64,000 nt of DNA from Ceratopteris richardii (GCA_020310875.1 CM035423.1:130045138-130109137); one strand, 5' to 3'. Shown: positions 46,685 to 59,025, counted from the first letter of the stretch. A program made the numbers and translations. Notes: generated from the letters alone by a model not told the origin.

Positions 46685-49600
46685 ATGAACCTTAGATCAG
46701 GCAAGCATATAGGTAAGTCAGACCGACGAAGCCTTAGATCATCAGAAGCAAGTGTAGGAACTACTGCACGTTCGTGGGCACAAAAATTGAATAATAGTTA
46801 TCCCTACGAGTTGAGCTCAGATACAAGTGAATCAGAAATGGATTTTAGCACAGGAAAACCGGAAGGAGGGTCAAACATAGCATATTTGGAAAGACCTGAA
46901 GGACCCTATAGAACTCAGTTAGAATTTCTCCGAACCAACCGCTTAGGTGCTCGCATCTATGAGGATGGTTTGCGAAGACAAGTGGTGCAAATGTACAACC
47001 TTGATCAACCCATTGGATTGGAACGTCCAGTGGTGAAATTCAAGAGAGACGCGTACATAGACAAGGAAGGAACGATGTAAATCTTAAGTACTCAGCCAAA
47101 TAATACCAATGAGTTCGACATAATTCAGTTAGAGACGGAAGCGAGAGCCCAAGGAAAAGAACCATTAGAAGAACCTAGGACACCTAGAGGGAAATCTGTA
47201 CTAACGAGAGTGCTAATCCCCGAGTGGATCCCTCAGGATAACAGAAGCATAGAGTTGTTTGTAAACAAAGAGACAGATGAAGCATTTTGGAGATACAAAA
47301 CGGAACAACCTAGTGAGGTAGGCACCATCACGATTTATGAATTCAAGGACCCAGATACCCCCGAAAAGGTTGTATACCTAGATGAAACTTCAGAAAGAGT
47401 ATTTGTGGTACCAGACCACGCAAGAAATACCTACACATGGAGAGGTGAGTTGGTATTCCCTCCATCTTGAACAAATGTAAACGCGAGCCAACAAGGGGCA
47501 AGAACATCCTCAGCCCATGGTAATCAAAGAGAGAAAAACAAAGAGAGACTTGAAGTAAGTTTCAATCATCCCATAGGGAGAGATAGAACCACCATAGACA
47601 TGGATAGAGTGGATAGACAAAGAGAAACTAGAATACCAGGTGGTAAGATGATTTTCCTCTACCTAGACCACGTGAACACACCAGAATATTGAGACCCACT
47701 CAGTTAGTAAAGTCCAAGAAAAACTACTTCGATGGGACAGGAGATCCCTATGATCATGTTGCAGAATTTAAGCAAGTGCTACGAGTAGAGCAAGTAGAAG
47801 ATATGTTCATGCAATATAATGCATTTGGAATAACGTTAAAGAATACCTTTTTAACTTGGTTCCAACCATTGCAACAAAGGCAATTTAGAGACATCCATCA
47901 CTTTTTAGAGTCATTCATCACGGAATTCTCTAAAAGTGGAATCAGATATGACACATCTTTGTTGATTCATAGCTTCAAACAGACCCCTCAAGAAACAGTT
48001 AGACTGGCAGGACGTAGGTTTAGACAATATGTTGAAAGATGTCCAATGCAAGAGCTACCCTCATAGGCCAAGCAAGTGTCGTTGTTTTTAGATGGTCTGT
48101 TGAGCTCTAAACTATGCTCCTATGTATACTTGAAGGAACCCACAACGCTAGAGCAGTGTGTAAGAATTTCTATAGACATTGAGGACAACTTAGGAGACGA
48201 GTTGGAACTCTCAAAGGTCTATAAGGACTCAGACTGTTCATCTCTAGCATCCTCAAAACTTTCTAGCTCAATAGAAGACCTAGCAGAAAAAGTGACCCAG
48301 AAACTAGGAGTTTCTAGTAAACAGATGCCTAGGTTAGCCACAAACAAGCGTTGTTACACCTGTGGTGGTGATCATATGGCAAATGTGTGTCCCAATGCAA
48401 CACAACCACAAGCCAACCCTAGTGGCCAATATTGTACGATTGAGAGACGATACAGGAATCATACGGCTCAAGACTGCCCATACAACAAACAGGCAGTGAG
48501 ACAGAACTACCCGCAAGCATACACATAGCCAGTTAGGTATCAAGGTCAGTACAATGCTTAGCCTCATTACTATAGGCCTCCTCGGAACTATCCTTATCAG
48601 GCTCAACAGAGACCTCAACTTGTTTTAGCTCAGCAGCCACCCCCACCAGCTAATGTCATATTAGTTAAATACGCTACTGCAAAAGAAAACCTCAATCGGG
48701 CTTTAGTGCCTTCTTCACCCTTGATCACAGAAAGTGACCCAAACTCAAACAGTTTTGACTCTACTCATGTAGATAGTCCACCGGCGTATTACACAGAGTC
48801 ACCAGAACATGTGGAAACATATCAATATGATAGTCCACCATTGGAACCTAGTTGGGAGCCCGACTACGCTAATGTGATGTACACAAACCCAAACCCACTG
48901 CCCCAATTGAGACAACAAAGACCACAAGGCCTTAGAGGACCATGCTTTAGGTGCCAAGGAGATCATTTCATGAAGGATTGTCCACATCCTCCGATAGCAA
49001 GACAATCACAATATTATAGCATACAAGGTTTTTGTGCCGATTGTGGCAAGGAGCACATAATCAAAGAGTGTCCTAAGAACCCCGCGAATGCTTCAAATGT
49101 GACACCCATCAATGTGATAGGTATTTTGCATAATGCAGATGGATCCAACCCTACATACGTGCCTATCCAAGCTATAACAAGAGCCTAGGCAATCTTATAG
49201 AATCAACAACTTAATCAGGAGAAAATAGCCAGAACTAGTGAAGTTGGAGAATCTAGCAGTAAAAAGACGAAATCTTGGAAAGATTCTAGAGAAAGAATCA
49301 AGAGAAAGTGGAGTAAAAGGATAACTGAGTTGGAAGGAAGTCTCAAGGAATCGAGAGCCAAAATCCTAGAATTGACTTCACAGGAATTGAATCAAGAGAA
49401 CCTAGCTCAGAAATCAGGATCAGTTTTAGCGGAACCCATACCAGAAAACCTAGACATGATGTTTTGCGCGTATCAAGCAAGATTAAAAGAAGGACCACAG
49501 ATATCGAAAATGAGTAAGAACTACCCTCAAGCAGACCTAGAAATCGAGAGAACTAAACTTTGCATAAAGATGGTAGAATTAGCACAAGCAATGTTCGAAG

Positions 49601-49827
49601 CCTCTAGATATCTTAATTGGAATAACATGGCAAAACCTGAATTACACTTTCAAGGATTAATGGAGAGGCTAGAATACTTGATCGATAGCAAGGAGAAAAA
49701 GAATCAGCATAGGAACCCTATTACCTCAGAGATACAGGAAAGGAATGCACCACCCTGTCTCAAGTACCCAACACAGAGGGTGAAGACAACCTGTCTTCCA
49801 TACATAGATGTTCTCATGAATTTGTGA
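46685..49827 (+). pseudogene. Athila/Tat-like gag with retrotransposon-gag domain and three zinc knuckles
   Basis: Start ATG at 46685 (MNLRSGKHIGKS), conserved in the other two copies. A TAA at 47078 and a TGA at 47468 break the frame, and a 1-base indel lies near 47650. The gag domain proper (about 47690-48180) has YFDGTGDPYDHVAEFKQVL, FLTWFQPL and FSKSGIRYD. In-frame TAGs follow at 48064, 48526 and about 48560. Three knuckles of the form CX2CX3HX4C are visible: CYTCGGDHMANVC, CFRCQGDHFMKDC and CADCGKEHIIKEC. A charged C-terminal region (49250-49827; RERIKRKWSKRITELEGSL) may form a coiled coil. Gag would build the particle and bind RNA. Several stops are CAG-to-TAG, fitting C-to-T decay. Confidence 0.85.
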
Positions 49828-50980
49828 GAGAAATCCAAGAAGAGAAATGGAGAAAAGAACAAGGAACTCATCCTCCTATTCAAGAAATAGATGACTTGCA
49901 GGAACAATTTCCCCAAGACATCCCCTCTATTTACAATGATGTAGAGGAAGAGCAACTGAGTGAACACACAGGTTTTGAATCCAATTCTTTACAAGAATTA
50001 CCTCAGTTCACAGGAGCTTGGGAAGCAAAGTCTATTAGTATGAGAGCACCCACGATAATAGTGAGGAATGAAGAATCAGTAATCCCTAGAAACACGGAAT
50101 TGATCAAGAACACCAAATTATAGTGTCACCTCACTCTAGAGGAATTGTTGAAGATTAAACTAGAACTGTGGAAACATGTAGCAAATCAATTCCCCGAGCT
50201 TGTTACTACTCCCTCACAGATAGGATCACATAAGAAGGTACCAGAGATACCCATAGAAAGGATCGGAGATGTAATCGAAGGAGAGGAAGGTAACACTTAT
50301 CTTCCAATAACCCATCAAGGCTACACCACCAAAGCCATCTTAGATTCAGGAGCCGGAGTGGCCATCGCTACCACCACTTTATGGAAATGTTGGGGTAAGC
50401 CAGCACTAGGACCAGGATGAAGCTACAAATGGCTGACGGACACATAGAGAAACCATTAGGCTTATTAGAAGGCATATCTCTCACCACTTGTGGTGTGGAG
50501 TTTGAACATACTTTCACCATTTGTGATTTTAGTAAAGATCATGCTTATGAGATGATATTAGGACGACCATTCATGCGTGAGTTGCAAATTGTACAAGATT
50601 GGGGAACCAATTCTTTGTATTTACAACATTTAGGAGTGACTACGAAAGTCAATCTTAAAGACTATTCACATCGAGATGTACCCCCAGTACAATGGAACAC
50701 TATCCATAAGACAAAGGTAGAAATGGAGTCAGTACACTCATTGGAGTCAGATCCCTCATGGTTGCACGAGGATACTCATCTATGGATGTGTAAAGTAGCA
50801 AAACAAGAGGAAGAACGGTTAGAAGCCAGGACTTTAGGTGTAGAACAACATCCACGAACTCTTCAAGACCCAGATTACGCACCTGTAGTATTTCGAGATG
50901 AGGAGTTTGAACCTCATGGTTGGGCAGAAATATTAGCAACAATGGATGTAGCCATCAGAACAATGGACACCCCACTGTGA
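49824..50980 (+). pseudogene. Athila/Tat-like aspartic protease region
   Basis: The frame from 49824, in a new phase after gag, leads to LPITHQGYTTKAILDSGAGV. This has the retropepsin active-site triad DSG. A frameshift near 50418 breaks the domain, which resumes MKLQMADGHIEKPLGLLEGI and ends with the ILGRPFM motif (about 50568-50590). This protease would cut the Gag-Pol polyprotein. The RT that should follow is absent. Confidence 0.82.
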
Positions 50981-51183
50981 TAAGGATGGCTATGATATTT
51001 CAGTTTTCACAGTAGAGCCAATCATGTGTGATTCAATTATTGAAGAATGTGAACCTAGCACTGATGCATTTGAGGATGCAAGTGACTTTGATCTAGAGTC
51101 AATTATTATGGACTCTCCCTTTGCATCAGACGAAGAATATTTCTACGAAGTAGAAACTTACCCTCAGAGACACGGAAGAAATT
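50981..51183 (+). pseudogene. acidic spacer after protease, copy M
   Basis: An Asp/Glu-rich frame (MCDSIIEECEPSTDAFEDAS) lies between protease and the chimeric frame. I know no function for it. It probably belongs to the linker before RT in this family. Confidence 0.4.
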
Positions 51184-53493
51184 ATGAATCAGGTGAGGTT
51201 AGCCACACAAGTGATTGCTAAAAGTGAAGGTAAGAGAAGAAAGAAGAAAGAAACCATGTCAGAGGAAGAAGAATCCTTGTTTGAGGTACCGCAGAACTTC
51301 AAGAAATATGAAATAGAAGATAGACGAATCATGGTACGAATGCCTAACAGAAAAGCCAATGTTGGAGAAGTATATGACAATCGAGAGAAAACCAAAAAAA
51401 TCATAGTCGCCATAGAAGGAGAAGAAGAGAAATGTACCTACCTCACACGACAGGTAAAGGTGAGCAGAGATGTGGTATTTGATGAAATGTCAAGCTTCTA
51501 TGTAGATGCCAAAGAAGGACTGAGTCTTGAACCAAATGACAAAGAAAATGCTGAAAAATCAAGTGCAGAATCTCAGGTTTTGAGTGGATCGGATGCATCA
51601 CCAAGCAATAGTTCCAACTCAAATCCATGGAGTGGAAGATTACATGGGAATTTCAGTCCAACAAATTCATCAAATACATCCAAGAAAGGTAAAGAAAAGC
51701 TTTCTACTGGTCATAAAACATGTGTAGGTTTTGAAGATGTTGATGGAGATTCAAGCGGTTCAGAAAAGAGTCTTGATGAGGAACTTGGATTGCCCTCTGT
51801 GAAGACTCCAGGAGTAAGAAGGGCACATGCAGATGATACAAGGAGAAGTGACCCAGGACCAAGAAGATCTGGGAGGATGTGTAATTCAGTGCAACGATTG
51901 ACATATGATAGTTACATGGCTCGCCATTGTGCCTACATGAAAAAGGTAATACAAGATGCTGAACCTTCTTGTTTTGAAGATGCAATTGGTAATGCAGATT
52001 GGAAAAAATCTATGGATGAGGAGATGGCTGCAGTTTATGGAAATGATACATGGAAGCTGGTTCCATTACCACAAGGAAAGAAACCCATAGGCTGTAAATG
52101 GGTTTACAAGGTAAAGCATAATGCTGATGGTAGCATAAGCAGGTATAAAGCACGATTGGTAGCTAAAGGATATGCACAGACATATGGCATTGATTATGAG
52201 GAAACATTCAGCCTTGTAGCTAAAATGTCTACTGTTAGGACACTTGTTGCATTAGCTACAACAAAAGGATGGACTTTGCATCAGATGGATGTGAAGAATG
52301 CTTTCCTACATGGTGAGTTATGGGAAGAAGTATATATGGACCAGCCACAAGGATATGAAGATTCAAAGCATCCAGAATATGTTTGCAGGTTGCAAAAGGC
52401 TTTGTATGGGCTGAAGCAGGCTCCGCGTGCATGGCATGCAAGGATTGCTGATTACTTAACCAGCATTGGGTTTTCCATGTGTGATGCAGATCACTCACTA
52501 TATGCAAGGAAGGCTGATGATGACATCACTATTGTGGCTATTTATGTTGATGACCTGATTGTAGGTGGTGATAATGAAGAAAGCATCAAAGAGGTAAAGA
52601 AACTTCTTATGCAGGAATTCGACATGAAAGATCTTGGTGTGCTGCGCTATTTCTTGGGCATTGAGTTTATACATACAGAAACAGGTATATGGATGTCGCA
52701 AATGCAATTTGCCTTGAATATGCTGCAAAAGTACGGTATGGCTGATTGTAAGCCAATCTCTATGCCTTTAGATCAGAATTTGAGATTGGATACTACATCA
52801 GGTGAAGCATTGGAAAATGCTACTATATACCTGAAAATTGTGGGAAGTCTTATATATCTTACAATTACAAGGCCTGATTTAAGCTACACTGTTGGACTTG
52901 AAAGTCAGTTTATGAAGGTTCCCAGGAAGCCACATTTGGATGCTCTGAGGCGCACTCTATGTTATGTGAGTGCTACTTTGGATTATGCATTGTTTTATGA
53001 AGCTGGTGTAGACTTGCAGGTTCATAGATACACCAATGCAGATTGGGCTGGTAGTACTCCAGATAGAAGATCTACTAGTGGCTTTCTTTTATCACTTGGA
53101 GGTGCAGCTATTACATGGACCAGTAAGAAGCAACCCACTTTTGCTTTGTCGAGTACAGAGGCTGAGTATAGAGGTGTTGCAATGGCAGCATGTGAGGCAT
53201 CATGGCTGGAGATGTTACTTGCAGATTTAGGTGTGGAAGTGCAAAAGCCTATCACTATCTATTGTGATAATCTTAGGAGCATACAGTTAGCACGAAACCC
53301 TGTTTTCCATGCTAGAACAAAGCATATCGAGGTACATTATCACCTCATCAGAGAAAAGGTATTAGCAGGTGATATTGATCTTGTTTATGTGAGAACAGAT
53401 GAGCAGGTTGCTCATATTTTCACCAAAGCACTTGGAGCTGAGAAGTTGAAGAAGTTTCGGAAGATGCTCGTTGAGCTTGAGGGGGAGTGTTGA
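51184..53493 (+). CDS. chimeric ORF: Athila/Tat-like linker fused to Copia C pol (RT-RNase H), 769 aa
   Basis: The first about 85 residues (MNQVRLATQVIAKSEGKRRK, then EEEESLFEVPQNFKKYEIED) continue the charged Athila/Tat-like linker. From about residue 90 (51440-51460) the frame is Copia: VKVSRDVVFDEMSSFYVDA, a Ser-rich linker, then RT (IGCKWVYKVKHNADGSISR, KALYGLKQAPRAW, IYVDDLIVGGD) and RNase H (NADWAGSTPDRRSTSGFLL, LSSTEAEYRGV, VFHARTKHIEVHYHLI). It ends at the usual Copia terminus before the polypurine tract. RT catalytic YVDD and RNase H acidic residues are visible. FSLVAK replaces the usual FSPVAK. There is no gag, protease or integrase of the same family, so it is not an autonomous element. 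It may simply be a young remnant that has not yet gained stops. Confidence 0.8.
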   Translation: MNQVRLATQVIAKSEGKRRKKKETMSEEEESLFEVPQNFKKYEIEDRRIMVRMPNRKANVGEVYDNREKTKKIIVAIEGEEEKCTYLTRQVKVSRDVVFDEMSSFYVDAKEGLSLEPNDKENAEKSSAESQVLSGSDASPSNSSNSNPWSGRLHGNFSPTNSSNTSKKGKEKLSTGHKTCVGFEDVDGDSSGSEKSLDEELGLPSVKTPGVRRAHADDTRRSDPGPRRSGRMCNSVQRLTYDSYMARHCAYMKKVIQDAEPSCFEDAIGNADWKKSMDEEMAAVYGNDTWKLVPLPQGKKPIGCKWVYKVKHNADGSISRYKARLVAKGYAQTYGIDYEETFSLVAKMSTVRTLVALATTKGWTLHQMDVKNAFLHGELWEEVYMDQPQGYEDSKHPEYVCRLQKALYGLKQAPRAWHARIADYLTSIGFSMCDADHSLYARKADDDITIVAIYVDDLIVGGDNEESIKEVKKLLMQEFDMKDLGVLRYFLGIEFIHTETGIWMSQMQFALNMLQKYGMADCKPISMPLDQNLRLDTTSGEALENATIYLKIVGSLIYLTITRPDLSYTVGLESQFMKVPRKPHLDALRRTLCYVSATLDYALFYEAGVDLQVHRYTNADWAGSTPDRRSTSGFLLSLGGAAITWTSKKQPTFALSSTEAEYRGVAMAACEASWLEMLLADLGVEVQKPITIYCDNLRSIQLARNPVFHARTKHIEVHYHLIREKVLAGDIDLVYVRTDEQVAHIFTKALGAEKLKKFRKMLVELEGEC
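53480..53487 (+). other. polypurine tract of Copia C (+)
   Basis: The run AGGGGGAG (53480-53487) directly precedes the LTR start TGTTGAGATATC. Confidence 0.75.
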
Positions 53494-53870
53494 GATATCA
53501 AGCTCAACATGTGATGATCCAGGATGACACGTACCAGTTTTTTGTTTCTCTGACATGTATAGTGGTCACGCCGGTATATGTCAGGGATACTTCATTGAGC
53601 TTTATTAGATTTATCTACAGAGAGTGATGGCACATTTGTTTCTTGCCAGCTCACTCATTCACGAACATTAGGTTTTTCCTTATGTACTAGTCTTTATATA
53701 TTGCACTTGTTGTATTCTTGTTTTTTAGGTCATTCTTGTACATTCCTTTTATGTAATAGAAGAAGAAGAAGAAGAAGATCATTCTTCCCTGTCTCAATTT
53801 GTGTGTGTGCTTCTTCTTAAGAGTGAGAGTGTGTGTGTGAGCTCTCTTCCTTATCTCCTTCCTCGTGACA
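53488..53870 (+). repeat. 3' LTR of Copia C, plus copy
   Basis: About 383 bp, starting TGTTGAGATATCAAGC and ending TCCTCGTGACA. It contains a (GAA)n run at 53758-53778 and a GTGTGT run at 53800-53840. Its first 300 bases recur inverted at 53871-54159. Confidence 0.75.
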
Positions 53871-54162
53871 GAATGATCTTCTTCTTCTTTTATTACATAA
53901 AAGGAATGTACAAGAGTGACCTAAAAACAAGAATAAAACAAGTGCAATATATAAAGAATAGTACATAAGGAAAAACCTAATATCCGTGCATGAGTGAGCT
54001 GGCAAGAAACAAATGTGCCATCACTCTTGGTAGATAAATCTAGTACAACTCAATGAAGTATCACTGACATATATCTGCATGACTAGTATACATGTTAGAG
54101 AAATGAAAAAGTGATATGTGTCATCCTGGATCATCACCGTTGAGCCTGATATCTCAACACTC
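53871..54162 (-). repeat. 3' LTR of Copia C, minus copy (U5 end missing)
   Basis: The reverse complement matches 53488 to about 53785 (for example the TTTTATTACATAAAAGGAATG block). It starts TGTTGAGATATCAGGC at 54159 reading left. The last about 85 bases of the LTR are missing at 53871. The adjoining coding part continues at 59271 beyond Copia A2. Confidence 0.85.
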
Positions 54163-54393
54163 TTGATATATTTAGGTAGTGATGTATGTGAACACACTAG
54201 GACCACCGGGGCACTTTTTCCCTCTTTAGGAGGTTTCTTTTCCCCCCGGCTTGTATATATGCTTATTGCCCTAATGGGCTACTTATCTTTTGTACATTCT
54301 CTAGTAATACATTCAATATTGTGTGTTGTGCTCCAAGCTTCTTCTTCTTCCTTGTGTTGTTCGTGTGCTTCCATAGACGTCTAACTCCAACAA
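54163..54393 (+). repeat. 5' LTR of Copia A2
   Basis: Begins TTGATATATTTAGG and ends CTCCAACAA. A TATA-like TGTATATATGC lies at 54252-54262. Confidence 0.92.
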
Positions 54394-54406
54394 TTGGTAT
54401 CAGAGC
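54394..54406 (+). other. initiator-Met tRNA primer site of Copia A2
   Basis: TTGGTATCAGAGC directly after the LTR. Confidence 0.92.
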
Positions 54407-54696
54407 ATGTCGTTGCTTCATCTAGGGCATCATCTACACCTCTCCGATTGCAGTCTTAGATTCGCACGAAATTTTCCAAAATCATGATCTGAGCTCGTTT
54501 CGGCCTCCGAACACACTATCGTAGTGCTTGTGTAGGCTATTTCATCTTTTTGTGCCAAAGGTATATACCAGTTTCTATTCGCAAGTATAAGCGTCTCGAA
54601 GTCTGCTACAGGTCTAGTGGAATTTATCTAGGCAGTTCTGTTCAACTTTTTGAGATACAGTCAATTTTCTGCATGAAGGTATTTTAGTCACTTGCC

Positions 54697-57600
54697 ATGG
54701 CTGAAAGTAGTGATGTATTTCGTATGTTGGTTGTTGAGGATAAGTTGGATGGTACCAACTACTCACTATGAGCTTATATGATGCAACACGTATTGATTGC
54801 AAAACGACTGTGGAACATTGTGCATGGTGTTGAAAAACGTCATATCACACCTGCAATTGTTACAATTGCAGGTACAGAAGCTGAGGCAGAAGGTGTCGAA
54901 GATGATGATATTCTGCATATTCCTGTTCGTGTTGCGGTTTCTGCTGCACCTACTGCAACGCAAATTTGTTGGGATGGCAGAGATGCCCAAGCACATGCAT
55001 TGATAGCTTTGTCTATCAAACGTGCCATTATTCCTCACATTCGCTCTTGCAGAATAGCTAAGGATGCTTGGGATACACTTACCACATTGTACCAAGCTAG
55101 GAATGAGGCTCGTGTTGCTTACCTCCGAAAACAGTTGGAGAGTGAGCACATGAATGAAGGTGATTCTATGGACAATTTTCTAACAAAGATCAAAGACTTG
55201 AAGGAACAGTTGATTTTTGCTGATGAGGTTATACTAGATAGCTCACTTGTGCAGACCGTTCTGAATGTTCTTCTTGATTCATATCAGAGTTTTGCTTCTA
55301 CTCTTCGGTTAATGATGAAAGGCAATCCAAATGCCTTGTCATTTGAGGAGTTAGTCTCTGTTCTGTTGCAAGAAGATCAGCCTAGGTAGAACAAGTCCAT
55401 TATGCGTGTTGTAGATCAAGCTTTCCTGGCTAGTCAAAAGGGCAAAGGAAAATGGAGCTCTTCAACTAGTAAGCAAAAATCTGCAAATGCTGCACATTCG
55501 AAGAAGGAAGATAAAGATGAGTAGAAATCAGAAAAGCAGAAATTGTTTTGCAAGTACTGTAAAGGGAATGATCATATCATAAAGAACTTTCCAAAACTGG
55601 CTGCTAAAGAGGCAAAGAAAAAAGAGGCTAGAATGGTTGTTGCAGAGGCCTCTACACCAAAAATAGATTCTGCTAATCTTGTGCAGGAAAAAGAATGGGC
55701 GTTTACTACTGTCTGCAGTTTTGACCCATCTTCTCATAAGTAGTGCATGTCTGTAGTAGACTCAGATGTTTGCCCAATATTTTGACAGTGGGGCGATCAA
55801 ACAAATTACCTCGCAATGTAGTTTCTTATCTTCACTCGAGCCTACCCCTACAGGGAATACTCTTACATGCGCCAATAACTCCTCTTATCCTGTTATGGGA
55901 GTTGGTAAGATCATTTTGACTACTGCTGATGGTAGTTCTTTCACTTTGTCAGATGCTTTATTTGTGCCAGGGATCAAGAAGAACCTGTTATCAGTTTGTG
56001 CATTAGCCAAGATTGGCTTGGTTGTGAAATTTGTTGATGACAGGTGTACAGTTCATGATCTGTCAAATGGCGATGTGATTATTGCTTCTGGCATTTTATG
56101 TCGTGGGTTTTATAAGCTCATAGACTATGAAAGATCTCTGAATGATTCGGCATGTGCAGTACATGATTCTTAGGCTATGTCAGATGCAAAGCTTTGGCAT
56201 GCACGCTTTGGTCATCTGAATTTTACTAGTTTGCTACGCCTACAGAAATATGAAATGGTGTCCTCTTTGCCCAAACTTAAGGCACCTGGAAAACATGTCT
56301 GTGAAGGCTGTATTTTGGGCAAAATGCAGCATTCCTCATTTCCAAAAGATGGTTTAGTTTGGGCTACTCAGAAATTGCAGCTTCTACATAGTGATCTATG
56401 TGGTCCTATGTAGACACCTTCTTTTGGAAATTATCTTTACTTCGTGACTTTCATTGATGATTTTTCCAGGCGTGCATGGGTATATCCATTGAAGGCAAAG
56501 TCGGAAGTGTTCATGTGCTTCAAAGGTTTTTTACTTTTGGCTGAAAATCTGTCAGCATGCAAAATGGGCACCCTCCATTCTGATCGAGGGGCGGAATATA
56601 TGTCTTCTGATTTTAATGCATTTCTGGCTGAACCTGGGATAAAACACCAGTGCACAGTGTCGTATACACCTCAACAGAATGGATTTGCTGAACAAAAGAA
56701 CAGGTCACTCATGGAGATGGCGAGGTGTATGGTCAAGAGTCAGTCTTTACCACATAGTTTCTGGCTTGAGGCCGTCATGTGTGCAACATATGTACTTAAC
56801 AGGTGTCCCACTAAAGCGTTGTATTCTATCACTCCATATGAGGCTTGGCATGATTGCAAGCCATCTGTTGCTCATCTGCGTGTTTTTGGTTGTTTGGCAT
56901 ATCCATTAGTGCGTGAACAACATCGCAAAAAATTGGATGATAAAGTAGTAAAATGTATTTTTGTTGGGTACAATTCTGAAAGTAAAGGTTATCGTCTGTA
57001 TCATCCACAGACTAAACGCATTTTGGTTAGCTGTGATGTTGTTTTTGTGGAAGATGCTATTCAGCCATTACTTTCATGTACTAAGGAGACATCTGTTAGC
57101 TCCAAAGACATGTATGATACTTTGCTGCCTCTTTTTACAGGTGGAGAGTCTAGTGCTGGTCCTAATGAGGCAACTTGTCAGCCTTTGCAGGTTTCATGTG
57201 ATGATGCAGATCATCCCATTTCTGATGCAGATTTACATGATGCACTTATTGATGAGAGAGTTGACATTGAGGATGCAAAAATTATGCCAAAATGGCTGGT
57301 GCAAACTTTGCTTGACAACAAATTAGATGCACCTCTGTCATATCGTACTTGATCAGGCTCTCATAGTGCCTCTTTTGCATCAGATTGCTATGCTATGGAT
57401 GCATCTAGTCTCTATGACGAGAATGAGCCTGTTTCATTTGACGAAGCACAAAATTTAGAAAATTGGATGGCTGCTATGCAATCTGAATATGATGCTATAA
57501 TGAAGAACGGTACTTGGTCTTTATGTGACTTGCCTCCGGGAAAGAAGGCCATTGGCACAAAGTGGGTTTACAAGCTGAAGCGTAAGCCTGATGGAACAGT

Positions 57601-58963
57601 TGACAGGTATAAGGCTAGGCTTGTTGCAAAGGGTTATGCACAAGGAAGAGGCATTGATTTTGATGAGACCTTTGCACCTACATGCCGTATGACTACTGTT
57701 CGGAGCATTTGTGTACTTGCAGCCCATCATGGTTGGAATGTACATAAGTTGGACATTAAAACTACATTTATGAATGGTGACTTGCATGAAGAAGTGTATA
57801 TTTTTCAGCCCCGTGGCTTTGTGCAGAAAGGGAATGAAAACTAGATGTGAAGGTTAAAGAAGGCATTATATGGTTTAAAGCAAGCACCACGTGCTTGGTA
57901 TGAGAAGATACATGCCTATCTGATTGCACATGGTTTTGAGATCAGTCCAACTAAAAGCACCTTATATGTTAAGCGTGCTAATGATGTGCTTCTAATCATT
58001 GTTGTCTATGTTGACGACATACTGCTCACTGGTCCTATTGAGAAGCATATTGCTGATTTTAAGGCTGATTTGCATGCCTCATTTGAGATGTCTGATTTGG
58101 GGCATTCACATCACTATTTGGGCATTCAATTTATGCAAGTTGATGGTGGAATGGCTTTGTGTCAAACAAAATATATTGACACATTATTGCAGCATTTTGG
58201 CCTTGAAGATTGTAAGACTATTGCTAGTCCTATGGAAATAGGTTTACGATTGAGTCTTCATGATGTTGGAGATGCATTTGATGTTGTTCTCTATCAGTAG
58301 GCTGTTGGAGGCTTGATTTACTTATGCATTACTCGGTGAGATATTCAGTTTGCTGTCTCACAGAATGAGCAGGTTTATGCATTGCCCAGGAGTCAAGCAT
58401 TGGTAGGCGGTTAAGCGCATCTTTCACTACTTGAGTGGTACTCGGCTACTTGGGTTGTTTTATCCCAAGGGGGGATCACTACCGCTAAATTTGCATGCTT
58501 TTTCTGACTCTGATTGGGCTGGTTGCTATGACATGTGTGTGTCCACTAGTGGCTTTTGCTTCATGCTTGGTAGCTCATGTATATCTTGGTCGAGCAAGAA
58601 ACAGCCTATTGAGGCCACTTCTAGTTGTGAGACTGAGTATAGAGCAGCTTTCATAGCGACTGTTGAGTGTGTGTGGCTCAGACGCCTTATGGCTGATTTG
58701 GGTGTTGGTCAGTTTTGTACCACCACCATCTTCATTGACAGTCAGAGCGCATTGGCAGTTGCGAAAAACCCGTTTTCCATACTCGCACTAAGCACATTGA
58801 GGTGCATTATCACTATGTCAGGGAGAGGTTCTCTACTGGGGAGATGAGCTTGGCATATGTGTCCACACAGGAGAACATTGGAGACCTTTTCACAAAGGCT
58901 CTGCCTAGGGAGAAGTTTGAAGCTTTCCGCAAAGCTTTGGGCTTACTTCCTTTTGTGGAGTGA
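54697..58963 (+). pseudogene. Copia A2 gag-pol polyprotein, decayed
   Basis: Gag ATG at 54697 (MAESSDVFRMLVVEDKLDGT). A TGG-to-TGA change lies at about 54769, then gag is open to a TAG at 55387, the same place as in A1. A further TAG lies at about 55522. The knuckle is CKYCKGNDHIIKNF, with the same Phe in place of the last Cys as A1. Protease (YFDSGAIKQITS), GAG pre-integrase (HARFGHLNF, CEGCILGKM), integrase (TFIDDFSRRAWVYPLKAKSE, LHSDRGAEY, YTPQQNGFAEQKNRS), RT (IGTKWVYKLKRKPDGTVDR, VVYVDDILLTG) and RNase H (FSDSDWAGC, SSCETEYRA) follow, with about ten stops or shifts. A stop within RT lies at 57844 and others at 58298 and 58338. The polyprotein stop is at 58961. Confidence 0.88.
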
Positions 58964-59025
58964 TTTCCACATAGCTTGACACTTCCTTATACATGAGTGC
59001 CAACTCCTTGTTCACTGCATCACTC

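Larger units (their letters stand above)
44369..51440 (+). mobile_element. Athila/Tat-like element copy M, 3' truncated
   Basis: Components on the plus strand: LTR, tRNA-Asp primer site, palindromic leader array, long gag with three zinc knuckles, and retropepsin-like protease. RT, RNase H, integrase and 3' LTR are absent. At the left it interrupts Copia B integrase. At about 51440 it is joined to a different Copia (family C) in the middle of pol, with the reading frame kept. Confidence 0.85.

Noticed and set aside
53758..53890. GAA/TTC repeats as a small satellite
   Set aside because: They are two inverted occurrences of the same short GAA run inside the Copia C LTRs, explained by the tail-to-tail arrangement.
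54766..55149. Minus-strand ORF of 127 residues opposite Copia A2 gag (also 9787-10128 opposite A1)
   Set aside because: It is antisense to gag and kept open only because the gag codons are conserved between the copies. There is no promoter or family evidence.
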